Part shown: positions 34,804-45,600 of the stretch, piece by piece | Layout of the letters: each line of letters opens with the position of its first letter | Position numbering within the stretch: position 1 is the stretch's first letter | Origin: M3007 sp040397785 | GTDB taxonomy: Bacteria; Bacteroidota; Bacteroidia; Chitinophagales; Saprospiraceae | Assembly (NCBI GenBank): GCA_040397785.1 | Contig: JBBAVI010000006.1 | Coordinates: forward strand, 1 to 64,000 | Length of the DNA stretch: 64,000 bases | Direction: 5' to 3' | Translations under genes and position numbers: made by a program | Notes under the pieces: generated by a model | Database searches by the model: none | Told to the model about the DNA's origin: nothing | The model's input: the letters and a program-made list of their open reading frames with translations, nothing else

Positions 34804-36828
34804 ATGGAAAATAATTCAAAGAAAAATAAGCGGGATAAAAAAAGTGAGGAACCCCGCCCACAACGCGACGACAATGGCTCCGGCGACGGGATGCCAAAGT
34901 TTAGTTTTATGTGGATTTACATCCTCGTCGGATTGGCTCTGCTCGGAATTCAGATGTCGCGCTACATGGGCGCCTCTAAAAAAGCCGAATGGAACGACAT
35001 CGAACGCTGGGCGCGCAAAGGCCACATCGAACAATTGGTAGTGGTGAGCGACCGGGAAGCGCATATTTTTATTAAAAAAGACTCGCTGGGCTTCGGCGAA
35101 CACAAGGATTTCAACCCAAACGAAAAGAAATTTGGCACCGAACGCTTTCATTATACCATGAACATCGGTAAACCCGAGTTGCTGGAAGCAAAAGTTGTCA
35201 AACTCAATGAAGCGCTCACCAAGGAGAAAAAGGCAATCATTACAACAGAATACGATCCATCCAACAACTGGATGTCTACCGTTTTGCCGTATTTGTTGCC
35301 TTTCTTGCTGCTTTTGGGGCTTTGGGTGCTTATTATTCGACGCATGGGGGGTGGAGCTGGCGGACCTGGTGCCCAGATTTTCAATATCGGAAAATCAAAA
35401 GCCACGCTCTTCGACAACAATACCAAGGTGAATATCACTTTTGCCGATGTGGCCGGTTTGGATGAAGCGAAAGAAGAAGTCATGGAGGTGGTCGATTTCC
35501 TGAAAAATCCAAAAAAATATACCACCCTCGGCGGTAAAATACCCAAAGGGGTACTCCTGGTAGGTCCTCCCGGCACGGGCAAAACCTTGCTGGCCAAAGC
35601 AGTTGCCGGAGAAGCCAGCGTACCGTTTTTCTCTATTTCCGGTTCCGATTTTGTGGAAATGTTCGTGGGCGTGGGCGCATCCCGCGTACGTGACCTGTTC
35701 CGCCAGGCCCGTGAAAAAGCGCCTTGTATCATCTTTATCGACGAAATTGACGCCATCGGTCGTGCACGCGGTCGCGGCGCGGTACAAGGTGGCAACGACG
35801 AACGCGAAAATACCCTCAACCAATTGCTGGTTGAAATGGATGGCTTCCCAACCGACAAAGGCGTTATTTTGATGGCGGCAACCAACCGCCCTGACATCCT
35901 CGACCAGGCTTTGATGCGCCCAGGCCGCTTCGACCGCCAAATTGGTATTGGTCGCCCCGACTTGAATGGCCGCGCCCAAATCTTCGAGGTACACATGAAA
36001 AATATTAAAACGGCACCGGAAGTAACCGCAATGGCCCTGTCAGAAATGACGCCCGGTTTTGTAGGTGCCGATATTGCCAATGTGTGCAATGAAGCCGCCC
36101 TGATCGCAGCACGCCGCAACAAAAAAGCGGTGGATATGGACGATTTCAACTACGCACTTGATCGGGTGATTGGTGGCTTGGAAAAGAAGAATAAAATCAT
36201 CAGCCCGGAGGAGAAAAAGATCATTGCTTACCACGAAGCAGGGCATGCTATTTGCGGCTGGTTCCTCGAATTTGCCCACCCCTTGGTGAAAGTAACCATT
36301 GTTCCACGCGGCCTTGCAGCACTCGGTTATGCGCAATACCTGCCTAAAGAACAATACATTACACGTAAAGAAAAATTGATTGATGATATTTGTATGACCC
36401 TCGGTGGTCGTGCCGCAGAATCGGTGGTGTTTGACAAAATCAGCACTGGCGCACAAAGCGACCTCGACCATATTACCCGCCTGTCGTATGAAATGATTGT
36501 CAATTACGGCTTGAATGAAAAAGTAGGTAATGTCTCTTATTACTCTATGTTGAGTGAAAGTTACAACCGCCCATTTTCTGAACAAACAGCCTATATCATC
36601 GATCAGGAAGTGAAAATCATGATTGATGAGCAGTATATACGTGCTAAAGACCTACTGCGCGACAAACGCAAGGAATTAGACGCACTCGCATCGGCTTTGC
36701 TGGAAAAAGAAGTGTTGCACCGTGTAGACCTTGAAGAACTCATCGGAAAACGCCCATTTACGGATCCATTGCCCGGAGAAAGCGCCCAGGTACCTGAAGT
36801 AGAGCCGCTTATGCCGGACGAAGAATAA
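34804..36828 (+). CDS. ftsH: ATP-dependent zinc metalloprotease FtsH
   Basis: 674 residues from the ATG at 34804. Two TM helices (FMWIYILVGLALLGIQM and VLPYLLPFLLLLGLWVLII) flank a periplasmic domain; then the AAA+ module with GPPGTGKT (from about residue 254) and IIFIDEIDAIGR, and the protease with HEAGH (about 477-481). It degrades membrane and regulatory proteins in the inner membrane. An upstream TTG start (34708) was rejected as unlike the family. Confidence 0.96.
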   Translation: MENNSKKNKRDKKSEEPRPQRDDNGSGDGMPKFSFMWIYILVGLALLGIQMSRYMGASKKAEWNDIERWARKGHIEQLVVVSDREAHIFIKKDSLGFGEHKDFNPNEKKFGTERFHYTMNIGKPELLEAKVVKLNEALTKEKKAIITTEYDPSNNWMSTVLPYLLPFLLLLGLWVLIIRRMGGGAGGPGAQIFNIGKSKATLFDNNTKVNITFADVAGLDEAKEEVMEVVDFLKNPKKYTTLGGKIPKGVLLVGPPGTGKTLLAKAVAGEASVPFFSISGSDFVEMFVGVGASRVRDLFRQAREKAPCIIFIDEIDAIGRARGRGAVQGGNDERENTLNQLLVEMDGFPTDKGVILMAATNRPDILDQALMRPGRFDRQIGIGRPDLNGRAQIFEVHMKNIKTAPEVTAMALSEMTPGFVGADIANVCNEAALIAARRNKKAVDMDDFNYALDRVIGGLEKKNKIISPEEKKIIAYHEAGHAICGWFLEFAHPLVKVTIVPRGLAALGYAQYLPKEQYITRKEKLIDDICMTLGGRAAESVVFDKISTGAQSDLDHITRLSYEMIVNYGLNEKVGNVSYYSMLSESYNRPFSEQTAYIIDQEVKIMIDEQYIRAKDLLRDKRKELDALASALLEKEVLHRVDLEELIGKRPFTDPLPGESAQVPEVEPLMPDEE

Positions 36829-36850
36829 ACCGTGATTTTTATCCGCCAGC

Positions 36851-39427
36851 ATGAAAAGATGCCATTTGTTCTTGTTATTGCTTTGCGGTTTGTGCTGCCG
36901 GTTTGTGCCCCTTGGTGCACAGACCGGCAGTGCTATTTCTATCCACGGCATAGTGTTGGATGCCAAAACCCGTGCGCCTTTGCCCTACGCGAGTGTGCAA
37001 TTTAGCAACGACCCCAATGGCGTTCGGACCGATATTGATGGCAATTTCTTTTTAGAAACGGATAAAATCGCTAAAATCCTCAAGGTTTCTTATATAGGCT
37101 ACAAAACCCAGGAAATTGAATTACAACAGAGCCTGAAACAAGAAATCCTGATCGAGTTAGTTGAAAATCAGGTAGATATAAAGGAAGTAACCATTCGTCC
37201 CGATAAATACCGTAGAAAAAACAACCCTGCCATCGACCTGATCGAGGAGGTATTTAAGCACAAAGACCAAAACCGGAAGGAAGGCCTCGATTTTTACCGC
37301 TTTGATGCTTATGAAAAATTAGAGTTTAACATTAATGGCATCAACGACAAGTTTCGGCGGCGTTGGTATTTCAAGAAATTTCAATTTATTTTTGACCATG
37401 TAGACACCAACCGCGTCAATAATAAGGTCGCACTCCCCTTTTATTTGCGCGAACGCATCTTGCAGGTACGCTACCGCCGCGACCCAAAGGCCCGGAAAGA
37501 ATTTTTAATGGGCGAAACCCAAACAGTGCTGAATGATGATTATGATGTAGACCAGGACGGCGTTTCGGCCTACTTAACCAACCTGTACCAGGATGTCGAC
37601 ATTTACGAAGGCACCATTCCTTTGCTTACGACCGAATTTATAGGTCCATTATCGGGCACCGCCACGGCGTTTTACCGCTTTTACATTGTAGATACCGTCG
37701 AATTGAATGGTGCTAAATACGCAGATGTGTTTTTTGCCCCTAAAAACAAAAGCGACCTGGCTTTTATGGGTAACTTATTGGTCGCCCTTGATTCTACTTA
37801 TGCCGTGCGGCGGGTGGAAATGGGTATTTCGAGGGATATTAACCTCAATTGGGTGACCGATTTGCATATTGAGCAGGAATACGATTTTGCTGGTACGGGG
37901 ACTAAACGGCGGCTCATGCTCGTAAAGGATGCCATCACCATGGATTTTAACATCTTTAAAAAGGCCGATGGGCGCAGTTTTTTGGCCAAAAAATCGGTTT
38001 CCTATAAAAACTATGCGCTCAACGAGCCTTTGCCGGATTCCTTGTTTCGCACCAAAACCATATTGCAACGCGATACCGGGGATGTAAAGCACCGAAGCGA
38101 CAGTTTTTGGATCCAAAACCGCCATTTTGCCCGTAATGCCCATGAAATCGCTATTGAGGACATGATCGACAGCATCCAACGGGTGCGCACATTTCGCAAT
38201 GCGGTGCAATTTATGACCGTGGTCGGCACAGGTTATAAGAAGTTTGGATGGCTTGAACTGGGCCCTTTGTTAAGCACCTACAGTTTCAACGGTGTAGAAG
38301 GCCACCGCCTGCGCTTGGGCGGGCGCACCAATGCCAAATTGTCGAAAAACATGCTCCTAGAAGGCTATATGGCTTATGGCACCCAGGATTTGAGTTGGAA
38401 AGGCTTGGGGTCCATTACTTATGCTTTTGGTCAAAACAAGCCCCGTACTTTTCCCAACAACCAGTTGGTGCTGAGTTACCAACGCGATTTGCGGGTGCCC
38501 GGATTGGATATTGCCAACTGGCAATCGGACAATATCTTGCTGTCTTTTCAGCGGGGTGTGAACAATAAAATGGTGTTTTACAATACATTGCGCACCGAAT
38601 ACCTCCGCGAATTTCAAAATGGATTTAGTTATGCTTTGACGGCACAGCACCGCAATTTACCCGCAGCCGGTATTTTGCAATATCAATTGGAAGACCCCGA
38701 TATGCCTGGTGCAAGAAATACGACACCGACCACCATGGAGGCGGGATTTGGCTTGCGTTTTGCGCCAAATGAGAAATTTTATCAGGGCCGCACCTATCGT
38801 TTGCCGATGTTGACCAAATTTCCGGTATTTTCCCTTTCGTATCGCATGGGCATCAAGGGCATTGCAGGGAGCCAGTACAATTACCAGCGCATCAGCGCCA
38901 AGGTACGCAAGACCTTTTTTGTGGCTCCATTTGGTCGCTCGGAATGGACGCTGGAAGCCACGCAACTGTTCGGTGCGCTCCCTTACCCGCTCCTGGAAAT
39001 ACCGCGGGCCAACCAATCCTATGCATTCGATTGGTACAGTTACAGTTTGATGAATTTCCTGGAATTTGTGGGTGATCGTTCTGCATCCCTCATTGTACAT
39101 CATAACCTTAATGGCTTTATTTTAAACAAAATACCAATTATAAAAAAACTACAACTTCGAGAAGTAGCCAGTGTAAAAGTGCTGTATGGTGGTTTGAGCA
39201 ACCGCAACCAGCCGTCGAGTGAAAACCAACTACTGCGCCTGCCCACCGATGCAACGGGCAACCCGACGACCTTCACCCTGGGTCGATTGCCCTATGCCGA
39301 ATTTAGTGTGGGTGTGGCCAATGTTTTTAAAATGTTGCGCATTGATTATGTGCAGCGCCTGACGTATTTGAACCAGCCGAATGTGAGTCGGTGGGGCATT
39401 CGAATGTCGTTTCAGACGGGGTTTTAG
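36851..39427 (+). CDS. DUF5686 family outer-membrane protein with carboxypeptidase-regulatory-like domain
   Basis: 858 residues with a signal peptide (LFLLLLCGLCCRFVPLGAQ) and an N-terminal CarboxypepD_reg-like domain (about 30-115: ISIHGIVLDAKTRAPLPYASVQF, VSYIGYKTQEIEL). The DUF5686 barrel region carries NPAIDLIEEVFKHKDQNR, YFKKFQFIFDHVDTN and GPLSGTATAFYRFYIVDT. The protein ends WGIRMSFQTGF as an outer-membrane barrel. Its role is not known; such proteins are common in Bacteroidota. It lies 22 nt after ftsH. Confidence 0.85.
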   Translation: MKRCHLFLLLLCGLCCRFVPLGAQTGSAISIHGIVLDAKTRAPLPYASVQFSNDPNGVRTDIDGNFFLETDKIAKILKVSYIGYKTQEIELQQSLKQEILIELVENQVDIKEVTIRPDKYRRKNNPAIDLIEEVFKHKDQNRKEGLDFYRFDAYEKLEFNINGINDKFRRRWYFKKFQFIFDHVDTNRVNNKVALPFYLRERILQVRYRRDPKARKEFLMGETQTVLNDDYDVDQDGVSAYLTNLYQDVDIYEGTIPLLTTEFIGPLSGTATAFYRFYIVDTVELNGAKYADVFFAPKNKSDLAFMGNLLVALDSTYAVRRVEMGISRDINLNWVTDLHIEQEYDFAGTGTKRRLMLVKDAITMDFNIFKKADGRSFLAKKSVSYKNYALNEPLPDSLFRTKTILQRDTGDVKHRSDSFWIQNRHFARNAHEIAIEDMIDSIQRVRTFRNAVQFMTVVGTGYKKFGWLELGPLLSTYSFNGVEGHRLRLGGRTNAKLSKNMLLEGYMAYGTQDLSWKGLGSITYAFGQNKPRTFPNNQLVLSYQRDLRVPGLDIANWQSDNILLSFQRGVNNKMVFYNTLRTEYLREFQNGFSYALTAQHRNLPAAGILQYQLEDPDMPGARNTTPTTMEAGFGLRFAPNEKFYQGRTYRLPMLTKFPVFSLSYRMGIKGIAGSQYNYQRISAKVRKTFFVAPFGRSEWTLEATQLFGALPYPLLEIPRANQSYAFDWYSYSLMNFLEFVGDRSASLIVHHNLNGFILNKIPIIKKLQLREVASVKVLYGGLSNRNQPSSENQLLRLPTDATGNPTTFTLGRLPYAEFSVGVANVFKMLRIDYVQRLTYLNQPNVSRWGIRMSFQTGF

Positions 39428-39679
39428 GGGTATTTCTATAATTTCCAAAGTAAAAACCTATCGCGTTGATGCGCGAGGTGTCGCTATTGAGTGCAAGCGC
39501 CCTTCCAACAATCTCCTTCCGCTATTTAAAGACAAAAAAAATTTATTTTTATTTATCTAAAAAAAATACATTTGCCCTGCGACAATTCTCTACCATTTGT
39601 TTTCTACAAAATTCAATTTGTCGATTTTTGCATCCGTACCAAACTTTCACTGTTTTTCTTCACCAACGCTTTTTTAATC

Positions 39680-41620
39680 ATGCAAAGAAAATTTCTTCTG
39701 CTCCTGCTTGCAACCCTTTTCCTCTCTTCCGAGTACGCATTTGCCCAACGAAATTGCGGCGCTATGGATGTCCTGGCACGGCAACTCATGGAAAACCCCG
39801 ATCTTCAACAACAAATGCAAGAAGTTGAACGCAACACCGCCGAATTTATCGCAGCGGGTGGCGCAAACGACCGTATTGTGGTGACCATTCCAGTGGTCGT
39901 AAACGTTGTGTGGAATACCGCTGCTGAAAACATCAGCGATCAGCAAATTCAAACACAAATTGATGTGTTGAATGCCGACTTCCGCAAACTCAATGCCGAT
40001 GCCAATTTGGTGCCAGCCGTTTGGCAATCCATTGCAGCCGACGTGGAAGTAAATTTCTGCTTGGCGTCACAAGACCCATCTGGTGCGGCTACCAATGGTA
40101 TTCGTCGCCGCCAAACCACGGTTACAGCGTTTTCTACCAACGACGCTGTTAAATTCAATGCGCAAGGTGGTCTGGATATTTGGGATCGCAACAAATACCT
40201 CAACTTGTGGGTATGCGACATCAGCGGTGGCATTTTGGGATATGCACAATTCCCGGGCGGTGCTGCCAGTACGGATGGCGTAGTAATTGATTATCTATAC
40301 TTTGGTACCATTAATGCATCCGCGCCTTTTGACAAAGGCCGTACGGGTACCCATGAAGTAGGCCACTGGCTCAACCTCCGCCATATTTGGGGCGATGATG
40401 GCACTGCTTGTACCGGTTCCGACCAGGTTGCTGATACGCCCAACCAGGCCGACGAACACTATGGCTGCCCTGCTTTCCCTCAGGTAAGTTGTAGCAATGG
40501 CCCGAATGGTGATATGTTTATGAATTATATGGACTACACCGACGATGCTTGTATGTACATGTTTACAGAAGGCCAAAAAGCACGCGCACAAGCGTTGTTT
40601 GGCGCAACTGGCGCACGGGTGTCCCTGTTGTCTTCGCCCGGCTGCAACCCTCCAAGCGCGACTTGCGGTACTCCGAGTGGTTTGAATGCGACCAGCATCG
40701 CACAAACCACTGCAACCCTCAACTGGGGAACCGTTTCTGGAGCAACTTCTTACAATCTGCAATGGAAGATTTCTACCTCCAGTACCTGGACTACCGTAAG
40801 CAATCTGACCAGCACTACTTATAATTTGACGGGTCTAACAGCTTCAACGACCTATAATTATCAAGTTCAGGCGGTATGTACCGGTGGTAACAGCGCTTAT
40901 TCTACGGCTGCTTCTTTTACAACCCTTGCAACCGGCGGCGGCAACTGCACCGATGCATATGAAGCAAATAACACCCGCAATACAGCCAAAGTGATTCCCG
41001 TAAATACCGACGTGAAAGCGCAAATTGCTACGGCAACGGATGTAGACTGGAATCGGTTTTCGAACACCAATGCTACCAAAAATATTAAAATTGATTTGAC
41101 TACGTTGCCTGCTGATTATGACTTAAAATTGTATCGCAACTCGACACTTTTGGCAATTGCTGAACTGAGCGGAACAAACAGCGAGCAAATTATTTTAAAC
41201 AATGGTACGGTGTCTACCTCATATTACGCACAAGTGTACGGCTATATGGGCGCCTTTAGCAATACACAATGTTATACCCTTCGTGTAAGCCTGAGCGCAA
41301 CTGCTTTCCGTACCGATGGCAGCACTGATGGTCCGGTGGAGGAATTTGAAATTCCATTGCAGTTGGAAAGCCTTGGTTTCGGTTTATATCCAAACCCTGC
41401 AACCAACCAGGTCATTGTGGAGGTTCCAATGATTGCGGATCAAGAAGTGATGGTTTCGATCATCGATCCTGCCGGTAAAGCGGCTATTTCGCAGCACCGC
41501 ACCTTGGGTAAAGGCGACAATCAAATCACTTTTGATGTGCAGACCTTACCTGCTGGCGTTTACTTTGTACAAGTACGCAATGGGGAAAGTGTATTAACCC
41601 GCAAATTGGTGAAAAACTAA
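39680..41620 (+). CDS. Secreted M43-type zinc metalloprotease with FN3, PPC and T9SS type A domains
   Basis: 646 residues from the ATG at 39680, with a signal peptide (FLLLLLATLFLSSEYAFAQ). A pappalysin-like catalytic domain shows the zinc motif HEVGHWLNLRH (from about residue 225) and a Met-turn (MFMNYMDYTDDACMYMF). Then follow a fibronectin III domain (about 335-420), a pre-peptidase C-terminal domain (DAYEANNTRNTAKVIPVN) and a T9SS type A sorting domain (YPNPATNQVIVEV ... GVYFVQVRNGESVLTRKLVKN). It is probably surface-exported and degrades extracellular protein. Confidence 0.9.
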   Translation: MQRKFLLLLLATLFLSSEYAFAQRNCGAMDVLARQLMENPDLQQQMQEVERNTAEFIAAGGANDRIVVTIPVVVNVVWNTAAENISDQQIQTQIDVLNADFRKLNADANLVPAVWQSIAADVEVNFCLASQDPSGAATNGIRRRQTTVTAFSTNDAVKFNAQGGLDIWDRNKYLNLWVCDISGGILGYAQFPGGAASTDGVVIDYLYFGTINASAPFDKGRTGTHEVGHWLNLRHIWGDDGTACTGSDQVADTPNQADEHYGCPAFPQVSCSNGPNGDMFMNYMDYTDDACMYMFTEGQKARAQALFGATGARVSLLSSPGCNPPSATCGTPSGLNATSIAQTTATLNWGTVSGATSYNLQWKISTSSTWTTVSNLTSTTYNLTGLTASTTYNYQVQAVCTGGNSAYSTAASFTTLATGGGNCTDAYEANNTRNTAKVIPVNTDVKAQIATATDVDWNRFSNTNATKNIKIDLTTLPADYDLKLYRNSTLLAIAELSGTNSEQIILNNGTVSTSYYAQVYGYMGAFSNTQCYTLRVSLSATAFRTDGSTDGPVEEFEIPLQLESLGFGLYPNPATNQVIVEVPMIADQEVMVSIIDPAGKAAISQHRTLGKGDNQITFDVQTLPAGVYFVQVRNGESVLTRKLVKN

Positions 41621-41663
41621 TATATGCGGTTAAAATAGCCTGTTTTAAAGGCAAATAATATGC

Positions 41664-41706
41664 GTCATCCCGAATTTTGGTGGAACCCAAAATTCGGGAT
41701 TTTTTA
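41664..41706 (+). terminator. Terminator-like hairpin, repeated family (copy 2)
   Basis: The same CCCGAATTTTGG / CCAAAATTCGGG arms and T6 tract as at 6535, placed 43 nt after the M43 protease stop codon. It forms the left end of element copy B. Confidence 0.75.
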
Positions 41707-41983
41707 TCCATTTTACCGAACACCCAGCATAGCGGCAACACTTGGGTAAGATATTCGACCTCTAGCGAGGTCGTGCGGGAAGAATACCATTTTGCGTTGC
41801 TATAAATATTTGACCTCCAAGGAGGTCAGGCCTTGCCTCTGAGATTCCAGGTATCCTTTAAGTATCAGGTTTAAAATCAATAAATCATTGGGCAACGCGC
41901 CGACCTCGCAAGAGGTCGAACATTTGTAGAAAAGATACAATGTCCGAACCCACGCACGACTTCGGAGAAGTCGAACATTTGTA
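41664..41983. repeat. Composite palindromic element, copy B, uninterrupted
   Basis: A 320-bp copy of the element at 6535-8780 without the intron. The terminator-like hairpin (41664-41706) lies 43 nt after the stop of the M43 protease gene; then come P1 (41756-41773), P2 (41811-41828), P3 (41901-41918) and P4 (41957-41973). The empty intron target lies between 41802 and 41803. No gene is seen in this stretch. Confidence 0.8.
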
Positions 41984-42015
41984 CAGGATAACACATGTCA
42001 TAGGCGTCTGCCGAT

Positions 42016-42480
42016 TTACCGCTCTTGCATATCACTGTAAAATATCAGTTCCCAAGCGCCCTGGTCATTTCGCACAAAGCGGCGCTCTAACCCATAATTG
42101 GCCGCAGCATATTGAATGCGCTCAATGACCAGCGCATCGCCCATCATTTCAAAGCTGCGTTTAAAATCGCCAGAAGTGTAATCTACAGAATGATGCATGC
42201 GCCATTTGGACAAATCCCATTCTTTCAGGATGCGTTTGTTATGGGTACTGTCAATGGGCTCAGTCGATTCACCTTGTAAGGGCCAGGAAATATGTGCGAT
42301 CTGAAACAGGCTGTCGCTGTGGAATTTATCATAAAATGGCATAAAATCGGCAGGTAATTGGCTGGCATCTACCGATTGGCTAATCTGATCGGGGGAGGAA
42401 GGCACACTTTGTTTGGGGCTTTGTGGTTTACAGCCGGTTATAATCGCTGTCAGGATCAAGGCAACATGAAAAAAACGCAT
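42016..42480 (-). CDS. Putative lipoprotein, DUF4348-like
   Basis: 154 residues from the ATG at 42480, with a lipobox (LTAIITGC, Cys16). The core pattern FMPFYDKFHSDSLFQIAHISWPL resembles DUF4348 lipoproteins of Bacteroidota. The C-terminal region WELIFYSDMQER is short and charged. The function is unknown. Confidence 0.6.
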   Translation of the reverse strand: MRFFHVALILTAIITGCKPQSPKQSVPSSPDQISQSVDASQLPADFMPFYDKFHSDSLFQIAHISWPLQGESTEPIDSTHNKRILKEWDLSKWRMHHSVDYTSGDFKRSFEMMGDALVIERIQYAAANYGLERRFVRNDQGAWELIFYSDMQER

Positions 42481-42643
42481 ATTGATAGGATGGCTCGTTA
42501 AGAATGCACAAATAACGTTGAATATTTGCAATTCTTGTTGAGCCTACTCCCTGCCACCCGGTTTTTATTTCCTTCAGGTGAAAAATGCCGGAAAACGATA
42601 CAGCGGGCGTTTTGTAAAGGAATAGCACCTTCTAAATAATAGA

Positions 42644-42678
42644 TTTACAGCCGTAAATACTTGATTTACGGCTGTAAA
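42644..42678 (-). terminator. Hairpin after the BNR/T9SS protein gene
   Basis: Two perfect 14-bp arms (TTTACAGCCGTAAA 42644-42657 and TTTACGGCTGTAAA 42665-42678) begin 10 nt after the stop at 42689. On the minus strand a T-rich stretch follows, so it may act as a terminator. Confidence 0.55.
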
Positions 42679-42688
42679 CAGATATAAC

Positions 42689-45600
42689 CTACCCCACAAT
42701 CAACTTTTTAACCAAACCATTCCCCAACGACAAATAATAAACCCCAGGCGCAACACCCGTCAAATCTAATCGATACTCGGTGCTACCTGGCGCCAAACGT
42801 TCGCTGCGGATTAAACGGCCGGTACCATCCAGGATTTGTACAAGGGCTTCATTTTCAACGTTTTTCGAAAAACTTAACAGCACATACGAACTTGCAGGGT
42901 TGGGATAAACAAGCCAATCTGCATTTTTTTGAACCACCGTTGGCACTGAAACCAATTCTGTCGGCGTATTACAAATTGGTAATACACCCGAAACGGCAAC
43001 CCAGGCACTCTGGCTGGTGCCCGGACATACATACCGCAAGGCCACCTGAACCGGTGTGCCATTGGCAGCATCCAGGTCTAACGCATAACTTTTCATCTGC
43101 CCGATATTGCCCAAAACGGTCCATAAAGCACTGTTACCCTGCCGATAACGCAATTGGTAAGTACCACTTGCCGGGCCTTCCCAACTGATCATAATTGGGT
43201 TGCAAGGCGTTATATTCATGGCAATATTTGCAGGTTTTACCGGCTTGCCGCCACTCGTAATGGTGTAACTTTGGGTATTGCTGATGCCGTTTGCATCGGT
43301 TACCGTCACCGTATAAATGCCTTCCGATACTGCATCTAACCAGGGGCCAATCCGGCCATCCGACCATTCGTAAACCAAGGGCGGGGTGCCACCTGTGCTT
43401 TTTACCAGAATTTCACCCGAGCCTGCACCGCAATTGGACGGATAAGACACGCCGGATATGGTCATATTGTCCAGCACAAAATCCCAAATGCCCCGTCCGT
43501 GGGTACCAAAACGCACCAAATTTTTGGAGGCAATATATTCTACGGAATAAACAGTTTGCAAAGGCATGGTTTCGTCGCGCAAGCTAAACCATTTTTTTGC
43601 CACAACATCATACACATACGGCCCGTTATCGGTAGCCGCAAACAAGAATTGCTCATCGGGCGAACTGGCAATTTCCTGCACCAAGGTGCCCGGCAAGCCA
43701 TCCGAAATCGCCGTAAAGGTCAATCCACCGTCATTGGATTCCCAAACGGGCGGATTGGAATAGCCCGAACCACTAAACCATACTTTATTAGGGTTTATTT
43801 TGGACGCTAAAATGCAGGAACCATACAGGTAATAACCATTTGGGCCATCAAAACCGGTGGCTTTTTGCCAGTTTCCGCCCTGATTTTTCCGAAAAAAGGT
43901 ACCATCATCGGTAGCAACATAATAACAACCATTGAGCGGACTCACGGCAATCGCCGAAATCAGGGCGTTGCCGTTGTTGCTGTTTGGTTTAAAATCATAA
44001 GCATCCTGGGTGGCTGTAATGTCGTAGGGAGCCTGCACACTTGCCGTTAATTCAACCAAATGAGACCCCGAACCGCCTTCTAAATTTCCGCCGCCAATCA
44101 AAATTTTATTCAATCCAGGCGCATGGGCATATTCTGCGGTGGGCAGCATCCAACCTACATTGGGCAAATCATCGCCTGTCATCACCCAGTTCGAATCCCA
44201 CCAGTCGTTGCTCGTTTTGGGTGCGTGGTGGTACGAAATATCGCCGCCCGGGTATTGTTTCCAAAAATGGGTGCCATTGGAGGAAAAAACCATATGACCA
44301 TAATCGCCCGAAACAACCTGGGTAAAGGGCAAAGAACCATAGGGCGCTGCACCTGCCGTACTTGCACGCTGATAACCTTGGTCTTGCGAACCCGCATACA
44401 CATAATTCGGATCGGTTGGATCGGTGCGCACATCATAATACTGGCTCACATTCAAGCCCGTTAAGGACAAATTTTGGGTCGTTTGCAAGAAATCATACGA
44501 AACATACATGCCGCCGTGGTTGGGTATCAGTGCAAATTCCTGGTTGTTGCTTTTTTTAAAAAACTCGATTTGCATGATGTCCGCGTGCAATTTATTCGGA
44601 ACATTACCATAATATTCCCACCACTCGTTCACCAGATTCCAGGAAGTACCACCGTTGGTACTCCGATAACAATTCACTTCTCCATAAAACAATCTGGCAG
44701 GGTCGGACAACGACACTTCCATACCCACCGACCAGGCACCGGAAGGGGTGGTACCACGCAAGGTCCAGGTGGTACCATTGTTGTTGGATCGATACACCGT
44801 TTTACGATCGGTCATGGCATAAAAGGTGAGGGTACCGTTGGTAGCGCGATGGCCGCGCAACTGACAACTGATATTGGTGGGCAAGGTGCTGTTGGTGGCA
44901 ACCGTGGTTACGGTTGTGCCATTCACACTCGAAAGTCTGTTGCTTTGATTGAGCAAATAACATTCAGTGGTGCCGTACGGATTCCACATCGACACTTGAT
45001 CGGAGTTTCCATGGGCAAAAACGGTGACCAAATTAAAGGTTTTACCCAAATCGGAGGAGTAATAGAGTTGCACGCGGGGCGCCCAGGGCGTTGCATCCCA
45101 GGTGCGCACGGTGTAGTAAATTTTAACGGTGTTGCCATCTTTTGCTGCAATCAATTGCATCGGACCGCCCCAACCGTCGTAATAGTTCCAACCACTTGCT
45201 TCGGTAAAACTTGCACCCTCATCGTCCGAATACCATATTTTTTTGCCGATAGCGGTTAAAATTCTTTGGCCGCCACCTGGTTTTGAAAATACTTGTAAAA
45301 TATCGGTATCAAAACGCAAATTGCGGTTCAATTCCGTCCAGTTATTGCCACTTAAAGCACCGCGCCAAAGCGTCCCACCTGCCGAAATCGTATAAATTTG
45401 ATCACTTGAAGGCACATAATCAATGGCAATAACACTGCCTGCCTGGTTTAAAGAGCCACGCTCAAACCAGGCCGCTTTAATTTTGCCATTGGCAAAAGTG
45501 CCCGCTGATTTTGCCGGACTTAACGCGGCCGATTGTTGCAGATAATCCTGTACCATCACCGATTCATTGGCCCGTTTCCAGTCGATGCCCGGTGCTGCGC

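Noticed and set aside
42016..42531. Longer start (42531) for the lipoprotein gene
   Set aside because: The upstream residues are unlike a signal sequence; the ATG at 42480 gives a normal lipobox.
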